DNA of 64,000 nucleotides from Ramlibacter sp. (GTDB lineage Bacteria; Pseudomonadota; Gammaproteobacteria; Burkholderiales; Burkholderiaceae_C), in the NCBI GenBank assembly GCA_016713005.1, contig JADJPY010000001.1:372001-436000 (forward strand), written 5' to 3'. A program made the position numbers and the translations under genes. Under the pieces are notes generated by a model. The model was not told the origin of the DNA and made no database searches. It saw only the letters and a list, made by a program, of their open reading frames with translations. Shown piece by piece: positions 17,499-24,499 of the stretch (positions are counted from its first letter, which is position 1; every line of letters starts with the position of its first letter).

Positions 17499-17600
17499 GT
17501 TCAACAGGTTGATCGACCGGACCATCAACGGCAACCAACATGTTCGTCATTCTTCGGAACTTAGTGCGCCGGTGTCGCACGTTCGTCGCCGACGTTAGCC
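17499..17600 (+). other. attC2
   Basis: R'' GTTCAAC (17499-17505) is the exact complement of cassette 2's own core GTTGAAC; R' core is GTTAGCC (17594-17600). 102 bp. Stem complementarity is weaker than in attC1 and attC4, so the inner boundaries are uncertain. Confidence 0.65.
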
Positions 17601-17604
17601 CTCT

Positions 17605-18141
17605 ATGCGACCCGAACTGCCGTCCTTCCGCTATCACCCCGACCCGTTGGCTACTGGCGCGGTCAAGCCAAGTTCCATCCGCTGCGCCTGCTGTGGCGAA
17701 CTACGAGGCTTTGTGTACATGGGACCCGTGTACGGAGCAGCCGAACTCCACGAATCTCTCTGTCCATGGTGCATCTCCGACGGTTCTGCCGCTAGAAAAT
17801 TAGGCGCTTCCTTTGCCGATGACCATCCGCTGCTTCAAGCTCGCGTACCCGAACTCATTGTTCAAGAGGTAAACCTAAGAACTCCAGCGTTCTCTTCATG
17901 GCAACAAGAACAGTGGCTTGCCCATTGCGGAGATGCTTGTGCCTTCTTGGGTGACGCGTCGGTTGAGGACGTGGCAAATGCCAGCGAAGAAACTAAGCTG
18001 GCTTGGCAGAAGGAATACGGTCTGGGTGAAGGCGACTGGCTGCACATAACGCAGGGCTATCAGCCACGCGGCGACCAAGCTTTTTATAAGTTCAAGTGCC
18101 TCCACTGCGAGGCGGTCCGGTTGGGGTGGGACTGCTCGTGA
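17605..18141 (+). CDS. cassette 3: CbrC-family (UPF0167) protein
   Basis: Protein of 178 residues. It starts LPSFRYHPDPLATGAVKPSSIRCACCGELRGFVYMGPVYG and continues LCPWCISDGSAA, with two CxxC pairs that probably bind zinc, as in the CbrC/UPF0167 family (E. coli CbrC has been linked to colicin E2 tolerance). The role here is unknown. It begins 4 bp after the core GTTAGCC and is followed within 8 bp by an attC R'' box. CbrC-like proteins are known cassette cargo. Confidence 0.75.
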   Translation: MRPELPSFRYHPDPLATGAVKPSSIRCACCGELRGFVYMGPVYGAAELHESLCPWCISDGSAARKLGASFADDHPLLQARVPELIVQEVNLRTPAFSSWQQEQWLAHCGDACAFLGDASVEDVANASEETKLAWQKEYGLGEGDWLHITQGYQPRGDQAFYKFKCLHCEAVRLGWDCS

Positions 18142-18148
18142 ACCAAAG

Positions 18149-18160
18149 GACTAACCCCTC
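18149..18160 (+). other. attC3, left part, split by IS copy 2
   Basis: R'' GACTAAC (18149-18155) matches the complement of cassette 3's core GTTAGCC at six of seven positions. Five bases later IS copy 2 begins, at exactly the same offset as IS copy 1 in attC1. Confidence 0.7.
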
Positions 18161-18440
18161 CTATATGGACTCCCCCTCAACGGCAAGAAACTGATCGACA
18201 GTTTTGGCTGTTGGGAAACGCGTGCAGTCGTATATCCGGCATCTGAGGTGGGCTCGCAGTGGCCCGTGCCGACATGGAATCTGCTCACACGGTGCCAATC
18301 GGTACGAACGGCTGGCAAGCAGCCGGAAGAGTTATCGGCATCGATGTGTGATGGTGCGAACCTGGTGGCCATGAGGGATCGATCAATCTCGTCGCAACGC
18401 GGGATGGGTAAACGGGGCTTCTCTTGCTGGTAGGCGGTAT
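18161..18440 (-). ncRNA. candidate guide (seek/bridge) RNA region of the IS
   Basis: Non-coding segment downstream of the transposase, conserved between the two copies except for a 2-base deletion in copy 1. In IS1111-type elements a small RNA that specifies target and donor DNA is encoded between the transposase stop and the element end, so this is the expected place. I could not identify the guide loops by eye, so exact RNA ends are unknown. Confidence 0.5.
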
Positions 18441-19523
18441 TCAGGCCGGTATCGCGAACGCTTGGCGGTTCATTTTCTTGCTCAGGGACTGCGTTTCATC
18501 GAATCTCTCCTTGTCGCGCAGCGTGGCGTAGCAGATGCGTGCCAGCTTGTTGGCCAGCGCATAGGCCGCTTTGTTGTGGTTCGAGCGGCCCTGCACCTGC
18601 AGTGCCCAGTGGCGCACACCGTGCACCTCGCGCCCTTTGCCCTGCGCCACTGCAGCGGCGCGCAGCACGCTTCTGGCCCCGTGCGTGAGCAGCATGCGCA
18701 AATAGCGGTCTCCGCGCTTGGAGATGTGGCCCAGGTAGCGCGAGCCCCCCGACGAGTACTCCTTGGGCGTCAGCCCGAACCAGCTGGCAAAGTGCCGCGC
18801 ATCCTTGAAGTGGCTCACATCCCCCGAGGTCGCCGCCACCAACGCTGTAGCGGTCAGCAGGCCAATGCCGGGGATCGACAGCAGCGTCGTGCAAGCCGGG
18901 CTCTGGCGGGCCAGTTCGCCGAGCTCGCGCTCCAACTGGCCGATACGGGCCTCCAGCAGGCGGATCTCGTCAACCAGCAAGCTCATGGTGCCCCGGATCA
19001 GGGCGGGCACGGCCGTGGCCGGGTCCACCAGCACCCGACTGATCGTCTCCAGGCCGGTGCGCGCGCCCACGGGGATGGCGATACCGAACTCTCGCAGGAA
19101 GCCACGCAGGGCGTTGATGCGGCTGGTGCGCGTGCCCATCCACAGGCTGCGGATGCGGTGCAGGCCTTGCAGGGCTTGCTGCTCGACGGATTTGATGCGC
19201 ACGGGGCGCATGTCAGAGGCACGGGCGGCTTCGAGCAGGGCGGCCGCGTCGGCCGCATCGGTCTTGTTTCGGCGGACATAGGCGCGCACGTACTGCGCCG
19301 GCAGCAGACGCACTTCAATGCCCAGGCCGTTGAGCCAGCGCGCCCAATGGTGGGCCGAGCCGCACGACTCCATGATCACCAGATCAACATCACGGTTGTG
19401 AAACCAGCGCTCGAACTGCGCGCGCGTCAGCCGGTGGGTTTCGATGACCTGCCAGGACGCGTCGGCCACGGCCAGCTGGAAGACGGACTTTGCCAAATCA
19501 ACGGCAACGGTTGTAGCATTCAT
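18441..19523 (-). CDS. IS110-family transposase (IS1111 subgroup), intact
   Basis: Protein of 360 residues. The N-terminal RuvC-like DEDD domain shows VAVDLAKSVFQLAVAD, IMESCGSAHHWARWL and RRNKTDAADAAALLEAAR. The C-terminal Transposase_20 domain has LLSIPGIGLLTATALVAATSG and the conserved serine region EYSSGGSRYLGHISKRGDRYLRMLL. Together these are the two catalytic parts of IS110 recombinases, which act with a guide RNA. A 15-bp palindrome GCGCCAATTTGGCGC (19575-19589) lies between its start and the right inverted repeat. The likely target is attC sites, as both copies show. Confidence 0.93.
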   Translation of the reverse strand: MNATTVAVDLAKSVFQLAVADASWQVIETHRLTRAQFERWFHNRDVDLVIMESCGSAHHWARWLNGLGIEVRLLPAQYVRAYVRRNKTDAADAAALLEAARASDMRPVRIKSVEQQALQGLHRIRSLWMGTRTSRINALRGFLREFGIAIPVGARTGLETISRVLVDPATAVPALIRGTMSLLVDEIRLLEARIGQLERELGELARQSPACTTLLSIPGIGLLTATALVAATSGDVSHFKDARHFASWFGLTPKEYSSGGSRYLGHISKRGDRYLRMLLTHGARSVLRAAAVAQGKGREVHGVRHWALQVQGRSNHNKAAYALANKLARICYATLRDKERFDETQSLSKKMNRQAFAIPA

Positions 19524-19619
19524 GTCGGACTCCTTTTGTTGATGAACCTGATCTCCACGCCAATGAAAACCAGGGCGCCAATTTGGCGCAAAAAACAGGG
19601 GGAGTCCATCCCATCAGTC

Positions 19620-19672
19620 AAGGGGTCGTGTTGCTGTAAGGCGCAAGCTGCCCCCTACGTCGAACGTTGTAT
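19620..19672 (+). other. attC3, right part (R' core GTTGTAT)
   Basis: Sequence resumes with AAGGGGTCG and ends in ACGTCGAAC-GTTGTAT (core 19666-19672). An AGGGG block pairs with CCCCT near 19655, as an attC stem should. With the 12 bases left of the IS the restored site is about 65 bp. Confidence 0.6.
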
Positions 19673-19681
19673 GGCGGAGAG

Positions 19682-20131
19682 ATGCCGCTCCTAGACTCTG
19701 AGCACATTGACGCCGGCATCCGCCAACTGGGACTTGCCGAGGATGTTGTTCGTCTCGAGAGGGCGGATGCTGAGGCTGTCGTGAAGAGAGCTGAGACCGC
19801 CTTTCTCGATTCCGGCGGCGGGTCGTGGTGGGACCGATTCCACGAACCCACAGCGACGGCGCAGTTCGAAGATGACCGAGCGTTCGAGAGACTCGCCACC
19901 TTCTCACCATCGCCCGATCGACCTTGTTACTTGATAGTCGACGTCGAGGAGGTGCCTGCCGTGTATCTGCTAAAGCCTGATCTGGCCACGCGTGTTTTGG
20001 CTGAGAGTCCGTTCATGGAGTATTGCCTCGTTGGGGAGACCTTCACCTGGCTGTTGTGTGAGAACCACCACGGTGCGCTTATCGGGTGTGGAACGGCCGC
20101 CGCAAAGGTCGCGAGCGCCGCCGCCGCATAA
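19682..20131 (+). CDS. cassette 4: hypothetical soluble protein (149 aa)
   Basis: Acidic protein with no signal peptide or membrane segment. Patterns: LLDSEHIDAGIRQLGL, GGGSWWDRFHEP, PCYLIVDVEEVPAVYLLKP and MEYCLVGETFTWLLCENHHGALIGCG. Not recognised; the last part looks like a small cytoplasmic cassette family. The ATG at 19682 is preferred to the TTG at 19667, which falls inside the core site. The stop TAA is shared with the R'' box of attC4. Confidence 0.65.
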   Translation: MPLLDSEHIDAGIRQLGLAEDVVRLERADAEAVVKRAETAFLDSGGGSWWDRFHEPTATAQFEDDRAFERLATFSPSPDRPCYLIVDVEEVPAVYLLKPDLATRVLAESPFMEYCLVGETFTWLLCENHHGALIGCGTAAAKVASAAAA

Positions 20132-20206
20132 CATGGCAATCGACACGGACATCCTATTGGCGGGCCTTCGCTCGCCTACTGTCCGCCGGTCATTTCTACG
20201 TTGGGC
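20126..20206 (+). other. attC4
   Basis: R'' GCATAAC (20126-20132) and R' core GTTGGGC (20200-20206), 81 bp. The interior folds back (AATCGACACGGACA against TGTCCGCCGGTCATT, and an apical GGCG..CGCC hairpin). R'' does not match cassette 4's own core well, so cassette 4 may have a mutated core. Confidence 0.75.
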
Positions 20207-20268
20207 GTCATAGAGGGAAGCTCAGGCAATGCGAGGCTCGGTATCCAGTCAGTTGACGCATCAACACC

Positions 20269-20646
20269 ATGCTTGAATTCATCTTTGAGCTTCTCGGAGA
20301 GTTCCTGCTCCAAGTAGTCGGTGAGGCACTCATCGAGATCGGCTTCCACTCCCTGGCCGAGCCATTTCGCCGCCCACCCAACCCTTGGTTGGCAGCTATC
20401 GGGTATGCACTCTTTGGTGCAATCCTGGGTGGCATCAGTCTGCTGGCTTTCCCAAACAATCTGGTCCCTGGGGCATGGCGAGTGGCCAATCTGGTTGCAG
20501 CCCCCATTGCTGTCGGCTGTGTCATGGCGATCATGGGTGCTTGGCGGGCTCGTCGGGGGCAGCAGGTTCTGCGAATTGACCGCTTTGTGTACGGATACTT
20601 GTTCGCGCTTGCAATTGCCCTGGTCAGGTTCTACTTCGCGGCATGA
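20269..20646 (+). CDS. cassette 5: hypothetical membrane protein (125 aa)
   Basis: Small inner-membrane protein. An amphipathic N-terminus (LEFIFELLGEFLLQVVGEALIEIGFHS) is followed by three hydrophobic segments (WLAAIGYALFGAILGGISLLAF, VANLVAAPIAVGCVMAIMGAW, VYGYLFALAIALVRFYFAA). Similar proteins are frequent cassette cargo from memory; the function is unknown. It starts 62 bp after the core GTTGGGC and stops just before the GCCCAAC box of attC5. Confidence 0.68.
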   Translation: MLEFIFELLGEFLLQVVGEALIEIGFHSLAEPFRRPPNPWLAAIGYALFGAILGGISLLAFPNNLVPGAWRVANLVAAPIAVGCVMAIMGAWRARRGQQVLRIDRFVYGYLFALAIALVRFYFAA

Positions 20647-20804
20647 CGCCCAACCCTTCAATTGAGCCGCAGGTGATCCGCTACACCGCTCCGCCCAAGG
20701 TGGTCCTGCCGGAAGCGACCCCGGGCAACTCCGCTGATCCGCGACCTGCGCGGCCTGCCCAGGGATTGGCGCAAGACCCAATGCGGAAGCTAACTCCGGA
20801 GTAG
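20643..20804 (+). CDS. small ORF running out of truncated attC5 (53 codons)
   Basis: ATG overlaps the TGA of cassette 5 (ATGA), and the frame begins MTPNPSIEPQ, the usual translation of this attC type. It continues in proline/alanine-rich sequence to a TAG at 20802. Probably a non-functional readthrough frame. Confidence 0.2.
   Translation: MTPNPSIEPQVIRYTAPPKVVLPEATPGNSADPRPARPAQGLAQDPMRKLTPE
20648..20666 (+). other. attC5, truncated right end of the array
   Basis: R'' GCCCAAC (20648-20654) is the exact complement of cassette 5's core GTTGGGC. The next bases (CCTTCAATTGAG) still look attC-like, but no R' core follows, so the array is cut here. Confidence 0.65.
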
Positions 20805-20935
20805 GGTGAGGCCAAGGCGTTGAAGATCAAATAATTTGATCAATAAATACAAACAAAGCCAATTCCAAAGAACGTTCCCGGCGTCTACATTCAGTCCATC
20901 GGCCCACCGGCCGCCTGACCCGAAAGGACGCCACC
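20805..20935. other. spacer between cassette array and pirin operon
   Basis: AT-rich start with the palindrome at 20825-20841, then a GC-rich stretch leading to AAAGGA before the pirin gene. No coding sequence seen. Confidence 0.6.
20825..20841 (+). promoter_or_regulatory. 17-bp palindrome upstream of the pirin operon
   Basis: GATCAAAT-A-ATTTGATC, a perfect inverted repeat 94 bp before the pirin start in an AT-rich patch. It could be an operator, for example for the LysR protein at 14011-14943, which would fit a T-N11-A type dyad only loosely. Confidence 0.4.
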
Positions 20936-21637
20936 ATGTTGACCCTTCGCAAATCAGCCGACCGCGGCTACGCCGATCACGGCTGGCTCAAGTCGTACCA
21001 CAGCTTCTCGTTTGCGGGGTATTACGACCCGCAGCACATGGGCTTTGGCAACCTGCGCGTCATCAACGAGGACCGCATCGCGCCGGGCACGGGTTTTGGC
21101 ACCCATGGCCACCGCGACATGGAGATCATCAGTTACGTGCTGCAGGGCAACCTGGCCCACAAGGACAGCATGGGCAACGTCAAGGGCATCCCGCCCGGTG
21201 ACGTGCAGCGCATGAGCGCGGGCACCGGCGTGCAGCACAGCGAGTTCAACCACGCGCAGGGCCAGACCACGCACTTTTTGCAGATCTGGATCGAGCCCGA
21301 CGTTCGCGGCATCCCGCCCGGCTACGAGCAAAAGACCTTTGCCCCGGCCGAAAAGCGCGGTCGCCTGCGCCGCGTGGCGTCGCCCGACGGCGCCGAGGGC
21401 TCGGTCACCATCCATGCCGACGCCACGCTGTACGCCGGCCTGCTGGACGGCGCGGAGTCCGCAGCGTTGACGCTGCCGCCCGGCCGGCTGGGCTATGTGC
21501 ACCTGGTGCGCGGCGAGCTCACCGTCAACGGCCAGCGCCTGTCGGCCGGCGACGCCGCCCTGTTGCAGGACGAACCGCAACTCACCCTGGCCGGTGGCCA
21601 GCAGGCCGAGGTGCTGGTGTTCGACCTGGCGCCCTAA
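20936..21637 (+). CDS. pirin family protein (YhaK/YhhW type)
   Basis: Bicupin of 233 residues. The N-terminal cupin carries the metal ligands in GTHGHRDMEIISYVLQG (two His) and GVQHSEFNH (His and Glu). Such pirins can have quercetin 2,3-dioxygenase activity or act as redox sensors. RBS AAAGGA precedes the ATG. It is first of a rightward run with DoxX, a flavodoxin and a second pirin, a set often induced by electrophiles or quinones and placed next to a LysR gene. Confidence 0.88.
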   Translation: MLTLRKSADRGYADHGWLKSYHSFSFAGYYDPQHMGFGNLRVINEDRIAPGTGFGTHGHRDMEIISYVLQGNLAHKDSMGNVKGIPPGDVQRMSAGTGVQHSEFNHAQGQTTHFLQIWIEPDVRGIPPGYEQKTFAPAEKRGRLRRVASPDGAEGSVTIHADATLYAGLLDGAESAALTLPPGRLGYVHLVRGELTVNGQRLSAGDAALLQDEPQLTLAGGQQAEVLVFDLAP

Positions 21638-21685
21638 ACCCACACGTTTCAAGAACCTGTTTTCACCCACCCGGAGCCATTCACC

Positions 21686-22102
21686 ATGAACCCTTCCGCT
21701 TCCACCCAGAACATCCTGACCCTTGTTGGCCGTGCGCTGATCGCGCTGCTGTTCATCCCCGCCGGCCTCAGCAAGATCGGCGCTTTTGCCGGTGTGGCGG
21801 GCTACATCGCCTCCAAGGGCGTGCCGCTGCCCCAGGTGGCCGCGGTAGTCGGCATCGTGGCCGAGGTGGGCCTGGGCGCGCTGATCCTCATCGGCTGGCA
21901 GACGCGCTGGGCCGCGCTGGGCATGGCGATCTTCACCGTGGTCATCACCTTCATCTTCCACAACTTCTGGGCCCTGCCGGCCGAGCAGGTGATGGCGCAG
22001 CAGCAGGCGTTCTTCAAGAACATCGCCGTGGTCGGTGGCCTGCTGGCGCTCGTCGCCTGGGGCGCCGGTGGCTACAGCGTGGACGCCAGGCGCTCCGTCT
22101 GA
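21686..22102 (+). CDS. DoxX family membrane protein
   Basis: Protein of 138 residues with four helices. GRALIALLFIPAGLSKIGAFAGVAGYIASKGVPLPQ is the DoxX signature, and the C-terminus has EQVMAQQQAFFKNIAVVGGLLAL. Members are associated with sulfur or redox stress metabolism and oxidoreductases. It is 48 bp after pirin and 69 bp before the flavodoxin gene, with GGAG before its ATG, so it is probably cotranscribed. Confidence 0.88.
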   Translation: MNPSASTQNILTLVGRALIALLFIPAGLSKIGAFAGVAGYIASKGVPLPQVAAVVGIVAEVGLGALILIGWQTRWAALGMAIFTVVITFIFHNFWALPAEQVMAQQQAFFKNIAVVGGLLALVAWGAGGYSVDARRSV

Positions 22103-22171
22103 TCGCCCACAGACGGCGCAGCACCAATCACCCAAACTTGCTTTTGTCCAACCTTTCAGGGAACCCTTGAC

Positions 22172-22726
22172 ATGTCCAAAACCGTTGTTGTTTACCACTC
22201 GGGCTACGGCCACACCCAGCGCATGGCCCAGGCCGTTGCCACCGGGGCCAATGCCCAGCTCATCGCCATCGATGCCGAGGGCAACCTGCCCGACGGCAGC
22301 TGGGAGGTGCTGGCCGCGGCCGACGCCATCATCTTTGGCTCGCCCACCTACATGGGCAACGTGAGCTGGCAGTTCAAGAAGTTCGCCGACGCCTCGTCCA
22401 AGCCCTGGTATGCGCAGGTCTGGAAAGACAAGCTCGCCGCCGGCTTCACCAACAGCGCCGGGCTCAACGGCGACAAGCTGGCCACGCTGATGGCCATGTT
22501 CACGCTGGCCATGCAGCACGGCATGCTTTGGGTCAGCCAGGGCCAGATGCCGGCCAACACCAAGGCGTCCACCCGCAAGGACACCAACCACCTGGTGTCG
22601 TACGCCGGCGCCATTGCGGCGTCGCCGTCGGACGCCAGCGCCGCCGAGATGTTCGACGGCGACCTGGAGACCGCGCGCCTGTTCGGCGAGCGCGTGGCCC
22701 AGGTTGCAGCCAGGTTCCGGGGCTGA
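22172..22726 (+). CDS. flavodoxin-like NAD(P)H:quinone oxidoreductase (WrbA-like)
   Basis: Protein of 184 residues. The FMN phosphate-binding loop HSGYGHTQRMAQAVATGA lies at the N-terminus, GSPTYMGNVSWQFKKF near residue 57 and AGFTNSAGLNGDKLAT near residue 90, as in WrbA-like flavoproteins that reduce quinones by two electrons. The catalytic context (pirin, DoxX) suggests detoxification of quinones or other electrophiles; that pathway is an inference. Confidence 0.85.
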   Translation: MSKTVVVYHSGYGHTQRMAQAVATGANAQLIAIDAEGNLPDGSWEVLAAADAIIFGSPTYMGNVSWQFKKFADASSKPWYAQVWKDKLAAGFTNSAGLNGDKLATLMAMFTLAMQHGMLWVSQGQMPANTKASTRKDTNHLVSYAGAIAASPSDASAAEMFDGDLETARLFGERVAQVAARFRG

Positions 22727-22776
22727 TAGCCTCGCTGCCATCTTTCGCACACTGCGGGCCACCGCAAAGGACGAAC

Positions 22777-23667
22777 ATGGCAGCGCAGCATCTCACCGGA
22801 CACCTCAAGGACCTTGGCGGCGGTTTCACCGTGCGCCGCCTGCTGCCGGCGGCGCGCTGCCGCTCGGTGGGCCCGTTCGTCTTCTTTGACCACTTCGGGC
22901 CCGCGGTGCAGCGGCCCGAAGACAACCACGATGTGCGCCCGCACCCGCACATCGGGCTGGCCACGGTGACGTACCTGTTCGAGGGCGCAATGGTGCACCG
23001 CGACAGCCTGGGCATGGTCCAGCAGATCGAGCCCGGCGCCATCAACTGGATGACGGCCGGGCGGGGCATCGTGCACTCAGAGCGCCGGCCCGATGGCTGG
23101 TGGAACCGCACCTACACCAACCACGGCCTGCAGCTGTGGGCGGCGCTGCCGCGCGAGGCCGAGGAGGCCGCCCCCGCCTTTGTCCACACCCCGGCGGCCG
23201 CGATCCCGCAGGCCACCGTGGGCGCGGCCACCGTGCGCGTGCTCATCGGCGCAGCCTTCGGGCGCGAATCCCCGGTGGCCGTGTTTGCGCCCACGCTGTA
23301 CCTGGACGTGAAGCTGCCCGCTGGCGCCACGCTGGAGCTGCCCGCCGCGCTGGCGCCCGAGCGCGCGGTGTACGCGGTGGACGGCGCGCTCGAACTGGTG
23401 GGCGATGGCCTGCCCGTGGCCACCCACACCATGGCGGTGCTGGGCGAGGGCGACACCGTGGTGCTGCGCGGCGGCGCCGAGGGCTGCCGCCTGGTGGTGA
23501 TCGGGGGCGCGCCGCTGGATGGCCCGCGCCACATGTGGTGGAACTTCGTCTCCAGCCGAAAAGAGCGCATCCTGCAGGCCGCGGCCGACTGGGAAGCAGG
23601 GCGCTTTGACGCCGTGCCCGGCGAGACCGAATCCATCCCGCTGCCCGAGCACCGGCCGGTGGCCTGA
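22777..23667 (+). CDS. second pirin family protein
   Basis: Protein of 296 residues. Pirin signature: VRRLLPAARCRSVGPFVFFDHFGP, then metal ligands in VRPHPHIGLATVTYLFEG and RGIVHSER. The C-terminal pirin domain ends with PRHMWWNFVSSRKERILQAAADWEAGRF, typical of the longer pirins. RBS AAAGGA lies before ATG 22777; longer upstream frames are not supported. It is 50 bp after the flavodoxin gene, so the cluster has two pirins of different subfamilies. Confidence 0.88.
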   Translation: MAAQHLTGHLKDLGGGFTVRRLLPAARCRSVGPFVFFDHFGPAVQRPEDNHDVRPHPHIGLATVTYLFEGAMVHRDSLGMVQQIEPGAINWMTAGRGIVHSERRPDGWWNRTYTNHGLQLWAALPREAEEAAPAFVHTPAAAIPQATVGAATVRVLIGAAFGRESPVAVFAPTLYLDVKLPAGATLELPAALAPERAVYAVDGALELVGDGLPVATHTMAVLGEGDTVVLRGGAEGCRLVVIGGAPLDGPRHMWWNFVSSRKERILQAAADWEAGRFDAVPGETESIPLPEHRPVA

Positions 23668-23729
23668 GGCCCTGCCGCGCGACCCGGCTGCGCAGGCCGC
23701 CCGGGCGTGCAGGCGCCTATCATGCGCGC

Positions 23730-24422
23730 ATGAAGATTTTCCAACTGCTGCCCCTGGCCGACTGGCTGGCCCTGATGCTGTTTGCCGGCGCCTGGGTGGG
23801 CTACGCCTGGTTTGCCCGCGTGTGGAGCACCCGGCGTCCCTCGCTGGTGGCCGCCACCAACCGCTACCGCCGCTACTGGATGCTGCAGGCCACCACGCGC
23901 GACCCCCGCGTGCTCGACGGCGTGATCACCCAGAGCCTGTCGGCCAGCCCCAGCTTCTTTGCCTCCACCTCGATCCTGATCATCGGCGGCCTGTTCGCCC
24001 TGCTGGGCACCACCGACAAGGCCGCCGAGATCGTGCGCGAGATCCCGTTTGCCCAGCCCACGCCGATGCTGGTGTTCGAGTTCAAGATCCTGGTGCTGGT
24101 GGCGATCTTTGTCTACGCCTTCTTCCGCTTCAGCTGGTCGATGCGCCAGTACGTGATCGTGGGCGTGGTGGTGGGCGCGATGCCTTCGCCCGACGACTTT
24201 GCCCAGGGCCGCTTTGACCGCGAGGACGTGGCCCGCCGCGCCGGCGACCTGCTGGGCCTGGCGGCCGACACCTTCAACGACGGGCTGCGGGCGTACTACT
24301 TCTCGTTTGCGGCGATTGGCTGGTTCTTCTCGCCGGCGGCTTTTGCCATCGCCACGCTGACGGTGGTGCTGGTGCTGTACGTCCGCGAATTCCGCTCGGA
24401 CGTGCTGGCGGTGCTGGGGTAG
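23730..24422 (+). CDS. DUF599 family membrane protein
   Basis: Protein of 230 residues with four to five hydrophobic segments. The patterns LMLFAGAWVGYAWFARVW, NRYRRYWMLQATTRDPRVLDGVI and FKILVLVAIFVYAFFRFSWSMRQY match DUF599 proteins. The function is unknown. It is separated from the second pirin by 62 bp, and whether it belongs to that operon is uncertain. Confidence 0.78.
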   Translation: MKIFQLLPLADWLALMLFAGAWVGYAWFARVWSTRRPSLVAATNRYRRYWMLQATTRDPRVLDGVITQSLSASPSFFASTSILIIGGLFALLGTTDKAAEIVREIPFAQPTPMLVFEFKILVLVAIFVYAFFRFSWSMRQYVIVGVVVGAMPSPDDFAQGRFDREDVARRAGDLLGLAADTFNDGLRAYYFSFAAIGWFFSPAAFAIATLTVVLVLYVREFRSDVLAVLG

Positions 24423-24435
24423 GCCGCAGGGGGAT

Positions 24436-24499
24436 TTTCAGTGCCAAATTGGCACCTGGCCCCCGTCCACTATGGCTGAGCCGCTATCGTTTTGATAGC
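24436..24499 (-). repeat. dispersed repeat, copy 4 (covers the trhO stop)
   Basis: On the minus strand: palindrome GCTATCAAAACGATAGC (24483-24499), GGCTCAGCC, GACGGGGGCCAGGTGCC, and a hairpin GTGCCAAATTGGCAC at the tail. It encodes the last residues (TIAAQP) and the TAG stop of trhO. Confidence 0.75.

Larger units (their letters stand above)
18161..19619 (-). mobile_element. IS1111-type IS110-family insertion sequence, copy 2 (intact)
   Basis: 1459 bp with subterminal 12-bp perfect inverted repeats (18166-18177 and 19597-19608) and no target duplication. It contains one intact transposase gene on the minus strand, about 280 bp of non-coding DNA beyond the transposase stop (18161-18440) and about 96 bp before its start. 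Insertion at a fixed position of attC fits the published IS1111-attC group, which targets cassette recombination sites. It is in direct orientation with copy 1; the two flank cassettes 2 and 3. Confidence 0.92.

Noticed and set aside
17155..18160. Short terminal duplications around the IS copies
   Set aside because: Flanks on the two sides differ (GGGTT/GAATG and CCCTC/AAGGG), consistent with IS110-type insertion without duplication.
15711..19619. Composite transposon made of the two IS copies and the DNA between them
   Set aside because: Each copy is separately inserted at an attC site, with its own attC remnants on both sides and no target duplication; the pair is explained by site preference.
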